Below are positions 50,889 through 61,500 of a stretch of DNA of 64,000 nt, piece by piece. Origin of the DNA: Apostichopus japonicus (Eukaryota > Echinodermata > Holothuroidea > Aspidochirotida > Stichopodidae); contig NC_092565.1 of the NCBI RefSeq assembly GCF_037975245.1, positions 10,410,499-10,474,498 of the forward strand, read 5' to 3'. The notes below the pieces were generated by a model. It had not been told where the DNA came from, made no database searches, and saw nothing but the letters and a program-made list of their open reading frames with translations. A program made the position numbers and the translations under genes. The first letter of the stretch is position 1, and every line of letters begins with the position of its first letter.

Positions 50889-53214
50889 TATTAAAATTTA
50901 AATTTAACTGTAAAGGATTCGATCAATCAAGGTAGCGTGGAATTTTATTTTTAAATCATGGGTACGGGAGACGATGGTTGTGGTGAAAAATACAGTTTTC
51001 CCACAATCGAGGATCTCTTCGTCATGGGATTCAGTTTCCCGATTTTGTTCAGAAACTTTCCTCAAAGTATTCGATTGATAGAGTGGAAGGATGGGTGAGG
51101 GGGTGGGGAGGGGTGGCTGTGATTAAGAAGTATTTAGTTCCACCCGACATTCAGTGGTCAAATTCCTTTGCCGTGAAAGGTTACAAATCTATACTTTTAC
51201 ACAAATTAAGTTGTCAAACATTATTATTTGCTGTTCAAGCAAATTAAAGCAAATCCTGTAGTAAACAACTTCATTATTCCAGATATTTCCACTCTTATGA
51301 ATACATATTTCAAAATATCATGAAGGAAATCTGTGACTTTCAAAATATTTTCTCTACAATTTGATTTACCTCTTTGTGAATTGCTATTCGTAGTCTAAAC
51401 TTATTTCTTTCTTCTCATCTTTCATTTTCCTATACTCTTTGCACGATGACAGTGTCAAAAGCACGAGTGTTTTGTATTTTGTGTTTAACAATAATCAAAT
51501 TCAGACTTTTCTCAATTTCTTTTGCCCTCTTTAGGTATAAGCTTAGCTGGAGGTAACTATTACAATCGATCTTTTATTATTATTTTGGGGGAGGGGGGTT
51601 ATAGTAGGTAAGGATTCTTATTACTTTATCGATTATCTGATGTTTGATTAAACGGACTGACTGAATGTAATAAAAGGAAGCATCCATTAAAAATCCGTGA
51701 AAAATAAGATTGTAGTTTTGGAGGTATCAGCAACTGACAGCAAAAATTATGAAAAAATACCTATATGTTTATATATATATACTTTTGCAGTACAATTTAA
51801 TAGAAATTAACCGCAAATATCCGAGAAAATATAACAATTACTTTCCCTTTTCATATTCTGCCAATTAGACCGTGCATGCATATGCTACAAAATATGCAAC
51901 GCCTAGCATGTGTTTGTGTTCGTTATTGATATTTTATTTCGAAAACTAACCTCTGTTCGGCATCTGTGGTATGAATTATTGCAACAATTAATGTTATAAT
52001 TCCATGTGTGTATCCATGAAGTTACATGGAGGAAGCTGTTTTAAATGTCTTTTCAGTTATCTTTGTCAGCTGACGAAAGAGTTCAAAGAGGTAACTATTA
52101 CAATCGATCTATTATTTTTTGGGAGGGGGGGAGGGGATTTATAATAGGGAAGAATTCTTATTACTTTATCAATTATCTTATGTTTGATTAAACGGACTGA
52201 CTGAATGTAATAAAATGGAAGATTGATAGCCATACAAATGACGCACAGCGTCCCTCCTAAAAGTGGAGGGCAGCATACTATAATATTAATCGGTATTCTG
52301 CCAGCGAGATCTGTCCATGGCTATTGGCAGAAAAGTAAGACTTGTTAATCCAAATGGAAGGGAGGTAGATGGGCTGGGCCTGCTAGGGCATCTACAATGT
52401 CCTCCATATCACAAAGGAGGGAAGACAATAAAACCTCTGATGAAATGCCATAGAATTTCTTTGAATGTTTACCCAAATGGCAGTGAGAGGGGGGGTGGGG
52501 GGGTGGTTGGAACCAAGTACTCAGTGAGGGCATCTACACAACAAGTTTGAGATTCACCAAAGCTGAACTTAAATACCGAGTATAAAGTTTGTTGAGAGGT
52601 TTTCAAATTTTGACCACTGAAGACCTCCTCCAAAACCATTAGAATGCATAGAATGCTAGATCTCACTAAGCAGTCACCCAACTATGAGATTCAATGAAGA
52701 TGCAGTTGATGAGAGGTAACTCACTTTTGGCCACTGGTGACCTCAGATGACCTCCACCAAAGGATCCCTTCAAGGGGCATCTTCATAGTACATACCAAGT
52801 ATGAGATTCATTGAAGCTGAAATTGCCAGGTTTGCTTATTTATTCACCCTAACCCTGAAGGGCATTTGTAAACAAAATATGAGGTTTACGCCAAGCTTTT
52901 CAGATCAGTTTTGTTTACAAGCAAATGTGTCATATATGCACACACTTACATCCATACACACACACACACACACAATCACCATTGCATGGATTTCCTTTGC
53001 TTTGAGAGAGGGGAAAAAATACCACAGAAAAAAAAAAACACCAATAACAAAATTAACACAAATATACATAAGGCATCACTTGTTTATTCTTGTAGAACTC
53101 TGCACAGAAAATGTTTTAAAGCTCGGTCAATTATCTATGAAAGAACTACATGACAAAATTTTACTTTACCAATTATCTTTTCCTTCTCCAAGTATAAAAA
53201 ACTATGCAACTTAG
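50711..53214 (+). CDS. Putative small secreted peptide gene with micro-exons
   Basis: Not recognised by family. Exon 1 (50711-50765) encodes [18 protein letters not shown], a textbook signal peptide, and ends at donor gtatgt. Further exons in continuous phase 1 are 51535-51552 (SISLAG), 52070-52090 (ADERVQR), 52305-52334 ([10 protein letters not shown]), then a candidate terminal exon 53096-53214 with 38 residues and stop TAG, followed by AATAAA at 53315. All inner junctions are phase 1, so exons can be skipped or duplicated without frame loss. The product would be about 80 residues with basic sites (QR, QKK) that could be processed, as in a peptide precursor. The promoter and signal exon are convincing; the later exons rest on splice sites only. 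It lies divergent to UIMC1 and tail-to-tail with WDR1. Confidence 0.45.
50793..50882. repeat. (TA)n microsatellite in peptide-gene intron 1
   Basis: About 90 bases of TA starting roughly 25 bases after the donor of the signal-peptide exon. Confidence 0.95.
51535..51552 (+). CDS. 18-nt micro-exon of the peptide gene
   Basis: Acceptor tttgccctctttag has a strong pyrimidine tract; donor gtaact. It adds SISLAG in phase 1. Confidence 0.35.
51553..51690 (+). repeat. Duplicated intron segment, copy 1
   Basis: Begins at the donor after the 18-nt micro-exon (GTAACTATTACAATCGATC) and matches 52091-52225 over about 135 bases, through TAAACGGACTGACTGAATG. Confidence 0.85.
52070..52090 (+). CDS. 21-nt micro-exon of the peptide gene
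   Basis: Acceptor ttatctttgtcag, donor gtaact; adds ADERVQR in phase 1. The 135 bases after its donor duplicate those after the previous micro-exon. The alternative upstream acceptor (ttttcag) would bring in a stop. Confidence 0.35.
52091..52225 (+). repeat. Duplicated intron segment, copy 2
   Basis: Second copy of 51553-51690, starting exactly at the donor after the 21-nt micro-exon. Confidence 0.85.
52305..52334 (+). CDS. 30-nt micro-exon of the peptide gene
   Basis: Acceptor tattctgccag, donor gtaaga; adds [10 protein letters not shown] in phase 1. Confidence 0.3.
53096..53214 (+). CDS. Candidate terminal exon of the peptide gene
   Basis: Acceptor tttattcttgtag, phase 1 entry, 38 residues beginning LCTENVLK and ending NYAT with stop TAG; AATAAA lies about 100 bases later (53315-53320). 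No family recognised. Confidence 0.3.
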
Positions 53215-53314
53215 AGAACACCAAGGTTTCAATATCATCTTACCAAAGAGTGGAATTCAAGTTTTCATCTATAAAATGAGAGTTATTGCTATACTTTCCA
53301 TATAGGGTTGAACC

Positions 53315-53320
53315 AATAAA
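53315..53320 (+). terminator. Possible poly(A) signal of the peptide gene
   Basis: AATAAA about 100 bases after the candidate stop codon. Confidence 0.3.
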
Positions 53321-54079
53321 TCTGTATGTGTGTTTTTCAAAAAAAATTCTCTTTTTGGATTCTCAATTGTTCTAAACAAATACTCCCATAAAATACTACC
53401 ATATAGGCAGGGACAATTAATCTACCGGAGTTGTCTTTTACAAAAAAAAAAAAATATTCTCTCTTTGAATCCTCAATTATTCTATATCAAAAACTAATAC
53501 TCCCATATCCCATACAATAAAAATGTATGTGTTAGCAACCAAATAAACATTGGAGAAACACTTTAAATCTACAAAAACATATTCTCCCGTTTGGTAATTT
53601 TACTAATCCTCTGCATCAGTAAATTACGTGACAACTGAACTTATTTTTTTCATTGTCTGTGACATCAATAGGTGAAAAATTAAATCCATCATTGTCTGTG
53701 TCTATTGTTTTGTTTTCTTCCTTTCTATTAAGGAACAAAAAACTCTTTGCGTAAAGTGGGTTGATACAAAACAAAATCTGTACCAAAAAATATCTCTTGC
53801 TAAGAAACTTACTGAAAAATAAGCCCCAAGCAATGCTACACATTACTCACTTATACTTGGTATTTAATGGAGTTGAAACCTTCGATATCGAGAGACCTAG
53901 AGAATCACACTTCTCTAAACTAAAGACCACCCCCACCCACATGTCAAGAAATAACATGGCAAAGCTAGTAAACATAACAAGAAAAAAAAGAATCATGCAC
54001 ATTCAATATGCAAGCACACATATAAGGACACTATACTAGATATATTGCTAGTACTGTCAGTGAAAGGTCCAGGTTAGTA

Positions 54080-54530
54080 ATTCCACCGTCCCACCATCTA
54101 AACAATCCCTGCTATAAACTGAAACAAACCACCATTTAGTTTCCACTAACCAACCATTTGAATTATCCAACTGACAAGACCATCCCTCTATCTGAACCAA
54201 CCAACCATCTAACACAGCTAACCACCAGGTCTAATTCGTGATATGAATGACCATGCCAACCAGAACCATTGCTCTATCCGAGCCAACCCACATTCTGGAC
54301 CGGCCCACCATCTGAACTATAGCCAACCACCAGGACCATGTCACCATCTGAAGAACCCACCCAACCTGAGCCATCCCTCAATCTGAGCCAACACACCCAT
54401 CTGAACGAGATAACCACTTGGTCCATATCACCATCTGAACTACCCAACCACCCCAGAATGATTCCTCTATAATCCGAACCAGACCACAATCTGAACCAAT
54501 CCACCATCTTAACGTTCCCATTATCTACAC
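54080..54530. repeat. Degenerate CCAACCATCTGAA array
   Basis: Many imperfect copies of CCAACCATCTGAA-type units between the peptide gene and WDR1; a decayed satellite. Confidence 0.6.
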
Positions 54531-54767
54531 AATAAACAACTCACTGCCACTATGACTAGACACCTATGCCACCTCTTACAACATAACACTATACACTAGT
54601 ATTAGGGAAACCCTGCAGATAAGAATGACTGCAGTGTGTTTAATCACTGAAATGTAAAATTTACAGAAAATGTCCATGCAAGTTTATTTGCACCCCTACT
54701 ACTGGATGGCATTAGTTCAGTTTTGAAAACAAATTAATTCTTCATGATTATTGTTGACTCTTGTGAT

Positions 54768-55190
54768 ATCATGCCAGAACTATCTCTATTATCTGCAGCT
54801 TAGGCTTGGTTGGAGTAGGTCGGCCACACCATGCAAGAACTATCTCTATTATCTGCAGTTTAGGCTTGCTCGGAATAGGTTGGCCACATCATGCAAGAAC
54901 TATCTCTATTATCTGCAGCTTAGGCTTGGTCGAAGTAGGTCGGCCACACCATGCAAGAACTATCTCTATTATCTGCAGCTTAGGCTTGGTCGGAGTAGGT
55001 TGGCCACATCATGCAAGAACTATCTCTATTATCTGCAGCTTAGGCTGGGTTGGAGTAAGTCGGCCACACCATGCAAGAACTATCTCTACTATCTGCAGCT
55101 TAGGCTGGGTCGGAGTAGGTCGGCCACAGCATGCAAGAACTATCTCTTTTTTATATGCAGCTTAGGCTGGGTCGAAGTAGGTCGGCCATG
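54768..55190. repeat. 60-bp tandem repeat, seven copies, downstream of WDR1
   Basis: The unit ATGCAAGAACTATCTCTATT...GGTCGGCCACACC repeats with a 60-bp period and few changes, ending about 210 bases past the WDR1 stop, so probably in or near its 3' UTR. Because 60 is a multiple of three, two plus-strand frames stay open (168 and 119 codons); no start context or splice sites support translation. Confidence 0.92.
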
Positions 55191-55403
55191 TATATGTTTC
55201 TTTGTCTTTTCCTTTACGACAACTGACCGCAGAAAAAGGGTTAGGAACCTGACGTAGGTATTTTTTTAACTTACAAAACAACACAAAAACAAAAAACCAA
55301 AGTAATGATCAGGAAATGACTAGGTCAATTGTAGTAATATTTTTCTCTATGTGGGAGTAAAGAAAGCCAAATAAAAAAAAGCTGCTTTTAAATCATACAC
55401 CGA

Positions 55404-55513
55404 TTACGAAAAAGAAACCTGCCATTTTCGGATTGATTTATCATAACCTGAGGACAAGATGATGTTCTCCGAGAGCCAATCAAGGCCTGTGATATTGCTT
55501 CCTTGGTGGGCCC
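55404..55513 (-). CDS. WDR1: WDR1 last exon
   Basis: Acceptor tcatttctag; 36 codons with stop TAA at 55406-55404. It encodes GLDWLSENIILSSGYDKSIRKW, the last blade, which closes the second propeller. Confidence 0.95.
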
Positions 55514-58500
55514 CTAGAAATGAAACAGACAAGATCACATTTCATTGGCGTTTATGGCATTTATTCGAGGTGAGTTAATAGCAAATAGTTGAAAAAGAGG
55601 TGTGTACTTTGGGCAAGTATGTCTAAGAACAGTTTCAAAGAATCCATTTTGTTCCCCCCCCCCTCTTTGTCAGAAAGTAGTTCCTTGAAATGGGGGAACT
55701 GTTAATTGTCCGAGAGGTGGTATGGAATGAACCTCAAGAGTTGTATGAATTCACACAGAGGTGGGGAAAGTGGGCAATAATGCCTCAGAACAGTTTCAAA
55801 GAATACAAGTTTCGTCAGAAAACATTTGCTTGCGGGAAAGTATTTATTTGAAAGGGGGGGAACGGTAAAGTGTACAACGGGTGGCCTGGCATTGAACCTG
55901 AGGAATTGTAAATGAATTCACATTTAGTCAGGCAAAAATGTTGGACACGTCCAGTTGTAATAAATGGAGGGAGTGAACGTTGAGCATTTATGTTTTAAAT
56001 CGTCTCAAACTGGTCAGGAGTGTCAACATGCGGGCAACTTTCTGTCAGGCAATTGTCTTAGAGACATGACATATCTTCATCTGAGTGGAGGAACAAACTG
56101 AACTTGAAACTAGAGTCTTACGTACATTAGGTATTTGTTGTCACCATGCAAAATCATAGGGAATGCAGAAAGCAGACAAGCTTGCCTCACATCTCATACA
56201 AATTGCAGTCAAATCATTAGCAGGCAATGGTTAAGAAGCGATACCTGAGGGTTACTGACATTGTGATATTTCATTGCTTTACATCTCTCCAGAAATTCTC
56301 TCGCAGAATTTCACAACTCCAGACTCTTGCTGAAAGCTATGCGAGTGCATAAAAACACCCCCAAGACTACTAACTCAAAATCGAGTTCCCACTGTCATTT
56401 CCCTGACAAATAGCACATCAGTTTACTGATACATGTAATTTAGGAGAGCAGCCCCAATAATATTTGCTGATAATAAGTATTAAAATCCAGGGATTATGTA
56501 CGTACAGAAATGACAACTGGGAGAGGTTATAATAACATGCTCAGATCAGCTAATTCATGCAGTCAGTTTTTGGTCAGGCTTTTTACAGTAAAACAGTATT
56601 AGTCACAGTTAAACAGAGTGTTAGTCAGGGTGTGATTGTTGCAATGGCTTTAGCAATGTCCATCTCTTTTAAAAAATGCCCACATCGTCTTTTCGCGACG
56701 ATTTTTTTTTACATCGTCACAAAACTGTGGTGACGTTGAACGATTGCTTATGATAGCAAAGATGGATGGATTTAGATAAACATACCTGGGATTCGCATTA
56801 CGTTGCCCTTGGTGTTCACTTCCCACACGTTGATGACAGAGTCTAAAGCCCCTGATGCAAAATGTGTCGAGTCCGGGGACCAGGCCACCTTCTTGATTCT
56901 GCTGCGGCCATGGAAAGTCCAAGAGTGCGGAATCGGCTGCGAGAGATGAAAAGGAAATACCCAAGCTAATAAAAACTTAGTAGTGACAGGGACCTCTGTT
57001 AATTTCGAGTAAGACTTACATATTCCCACCCATTACCCAAAGTAAACTCGTTTCATGGAGAAAGGGAAACTGTCATCCAACAGGACAGGATAGAGGCACA
57101 CAGTCATCAAAACAGATCATGCTGCAGGGCACACATAGCAACAATATAATATGTGTACATAAATACCATCAAACATTGTATGGTAAAGTTATGTACTGTA
57201 AGCAAACAGTACATGTTATAGACATACAGTCAGCAAACATTACATGCTATAGACATACTGTCACCAAGCATAACATTTTATAGACATACTATCAGAAAGC
57301 ATTCATGTTAAAGATATGTACTCTCATCAACCATTACATGTTATCCACATACAGTCACTACACATTATATGTTATAGACATACAGTCAGCAAACATTACA
57401 TGTTATAGACATACTGTCACCAAGCATAACATTTTATAGACATACTATCAGAAAGCATTCATGTTAAAGATATGTACTATCTTCAACCATTACATGTTAT
57501 CCATACTACACATTACATGTTATAGAACATACTGTCAGCAAACATTACATGTTATAGACATACTGTCATCAAACATGTTACAGATGTACTGTCACCAAGC
57601 ATAACATGTCATATACACACCGTCACCAAGCATAACTTGTCATATACACACCGTCACCAAGCATAACATGTAATCGACACACCGTCACCAAGCATAACAT
57701 GTAATCGACACACCGTCACCAAGCACAACATGTAATCGACACACCGTCACCAAGCATAACATGTAATCGACACACCTTCACCAAGCATAACATGTAATCG
57801 ACACACCGTCACCAAGCATAACATGTAATCGACACACCGTCACCAAGCATAACATGATATCGACACACCGTCACCAAGCATAACATGTTACAGATGTACT
57901 GTCACCAAGCAGTTATTCTGATAGGCATACCTTCATCAAGCATAGCATGTTAAAGGTTTACTGTCATAAAGTGTAACACCTTAACAGTTAACTTTCATCA
58001 TATATTCCATACTAATGGACATTCTGCCAAAGAGTATAACATGCTAAAGGCAACCCTGCCCTCCACATTTCGTCATCGTGGTGGTCAAAATGACGTCACT
58101 CTTTTCTTCTCTCTCATGTTGCAAGTTACAGTTGGTAAGGTTATTTTAAACATCTGATATTTCTGTCTTTAATTAATAGATCTAAGTGTAAAACAGTCAT
58201 ATGTTGCTTTACCTTGTAGCTTTCATCCACCTTGAAACCGTTGACAGTTCCGACGCTGTTACCGCTGCAGAGGTACACTCCATCCGGAGAGTAAGCGACG
58301 GTATCAACCTCTCCGTCGACTGTTAACTGGTTGACCTGCTTCAGGGTATCTCCATCTAAATTATAGATATGTATTTTGTTATCCTGGAAGATGAAGAAAT
58401 GAAGGGGAAAAAAAATACAAAAGTTCCATTAAATATTCTATATGTGGACCTGTCTTAAGTCTAAATGGCTGCTAACTAACATTTCACATTCAGTTCACTG

Positions 58501-61500
58501 TTTTAGCAAGTTTGGGCATTTGGGAGACCATTTCTGATGGGGGGGGGTGGGCGAAAAGTGAACACCCCGTGGTTGAAAAAAAAATGGTTTCAATGCCTCT
58601 AACAACACATACCATTAAAACTAACCCGACAGGGCCACATCGCATTGGTGCTCATTACATATCGACCTTTTGCCCTAAATAGAACTCAACTCCTCAAATT
58701 TAAATATCCTACACAAAATGATGGGGGAGGAAGGCAGTTCATGTTTTGAAGTTCTGACCTAAAAAGTAACATGGTCACATACGACTTGCATTATTGAAAA
58801 TTGACTATGGATTTGTTACACAGTCTGTGATTCATTTACATTATTATATGAGAAACTTAAAATTTTAAATGGGATTTGTATGACAACCAGTTTCATGTAC
58901 ATTATTTGGATAAGGGGAGGGGGGAGGGGAGGAGCCAATAACGCAGCTGTGACATACACGACATCGGAATAATCCTGAACTTCACAACATTTGAAATAAG
59001 ACATATCTGTCTACACAGACCAAATTCAATGACTTTTCTCTCTATATTGTACTTGCAAGAAGGTTGTCTAGAGAAAGGACGGTAGTGTTTTGATTGCAAT
59101 TATAGTAGACTGTTGGTTTTTTATTTCGTCACAAATCCAGCAGAAAAATTTGCCTGTCATTCACATGTCACTCTTAGATAATAACATACTGCACAAAAAG
59201 TTTAATAGCATCATTTTACAGAGCAATAAATGGATGGACAGAAGGCCATACATTCTAAAATTCTACGAGGTGCTTTAGGGACACAATATGTGTTTTACGT
59301 ACATTTCCCCCAATGGCTATATCTCTTTGGTTAGGATGTATTGACACAGACAAACAGCTGTAGTCTTCCTTCTGAGCAAACACTTTGTTCCCTTTCCTGT
59401 AAATAATAACCTGCAAAGAACAAACAGAAAAAATTGATGATAAAATGCTTGTGAGTACCCTCACAAAATCTTTACAAATGGTGCGAGGAAAGAAGCAGGA
59501 GAGGGTACAAGAAATGGGGGGAGGGGTGTAAGAGTGGTAAGGAGTTAAGGTAGATATTAAAATACAGAAGACAAGGCCATTCAGAATAAAAAAAAAAGAG
59601 TGGTTCAGAATATATCACAAATGTCTGAAGTTAGTTCAATACTACCTGAAGTAGGTTAAACGGCCTAAAATAAAGATGAATATCCATTTGATTGGAACTA
59701 CATCCAATCGTGACAATTACCTGATCTTCGGTAGCTACTGCTATCAGCCCATCTTTTCCACAAGCCACCCCTTTAGGTTGACCATCCGTCGGAAGTGATG
59801 TCGTTCTGTAAGAAAATCACAGCAAACTGCTTATCTACTGCACAAAGCCTGTCTAGGTAACTATGGAAAAGCTGGAGGGCCTAACGTTTGGGTCCTAGCA
59901 TAGGCTAACTTAAAACGAAAACAAGCTAAGAACGCATGTCTTGGTGTGCTCTGATTTCGTTTTTGTTTTCTTTTACAAGTTTGAATTTCATCCCACACTC
60001 CTAGTTACAATATTAAAACTGTTTCCAAGGCTACCACTTGTAATGCTTTCAAGTGGCCTTTGCCATCCATAAAAGTTGTAACACCAACACTAGGGTTGCC
60101 ATAGTTTCACCAAATGCAATCTAATTCGGAGTAACAGTTAACCGGGCTTTGGGGTAAATTGTTGCATATTGTAAACAAGAGCACAAAATGGCTGTTCTAA
60201 TATAGACTTACTCGTAAGCTCCAGTTTCGTGGTTGATTACTTTCAACTGATCATCGAAGCCGACCGTAACAATGCCGTCTTCAGAAGCAGCCATGGCACA
60301 GATCTGACTGCCATGGCCCTTGCCAGATACTCTCACTGCGTCCCTTGTATTTGGGTTCCATTTACGTGAACAAAAACATTAAGGACTAAACAAGTAAATG
60401 TCTCTAAAATACAACTGTAGGAAATGTGACAACTCCACTCACCCCCCCCCTCCCCCCTTCCCCCACTTCCTGAGCCCCCTTCCCAAACATACCTATTGTT
60501 TTTATAATTTTTGATATCATTTTGTAATATGAATGCAGACCGCAAAATGATATACACATTTGAAAATGCAAAAGATTATTGGCTGGCGCCGGGTTCTATA
60601 TGAAGGGATCTTAAAATCTTCTTTGATGTTATCATCAAAAAAAAATCCACTTCTAGAAGCAACATTGCTCATAGAGAACACAACAAACTCAAGTTAATGA
60701 TATAAATGTCACGTACAAAAACACAAACCGCGTCTCAATTTTCAAATATTGATACGAATGTTGCCTTAACAGCAAGCACATTTTCTAGCCGATTTTGTGT
60801 CACTTTGGTTCAGTTTTCGACACTGCACGATATTCAAATCCCACAACAAAGAAAATGTTGAAATGATGAGAACTAATAGAAGAAGACAATAGATCAAATT
60901 TTTGACAAGGATATAAACTCTTCCGTCATGACTACCTGTGTAAATGGCCGACTTGTCCTCTGAAATGGTCATGGATGTGATATTATTGATGTGCCCCTGC
61001 AACAACAAATTAAACGCAAAATTTTATAATTCATGTAAAGTTTCTGCAATGTAGGCACACTTGTAGCACTCCTCGTCCGTAATCCCGTTCATTTGTTTCG
61101 TATTCGTCCTTGGGACTTTATGCTAGTACTTACATTTGAAGGAAGGAAACTGTGTGCCTATTAACTTGTACATATACTGTACAGGTGTTATCTTTAGTCA
61201 AACACTCGAGCATATTTCCCTATTTGTAGTAGTTTTATGTACTGCACAGCTCGCCAATGACTGCATCTGGTGCGTCTGCTTCCCTTTTCAAATCCCAACT
61301 TCACAACTTGTAAGAAAAAGAAATGATTCATTTGCATTTCTTTTTTACTAAAGAGTTCCTGTTTCAGTTTGAAAACAACCAAAGAGGAAAGGAAGTAAAA
61401 CAGGAATCACACAAGAGAAAGCGAATGACAAAACACACTAAACTCACGCTGATAGTACGTAGCGGTGTATCGGGGTTGTTCTTGTCCAGCAGCTTGATTT

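Noticed and set aside
54751-55257. 168-codon plus-strand open frame with repeated CKNYLYYLQLRLG
   Set aside because: Product of a 60-bp tandem repeat with a period of three; no splice sites, start context or family match.
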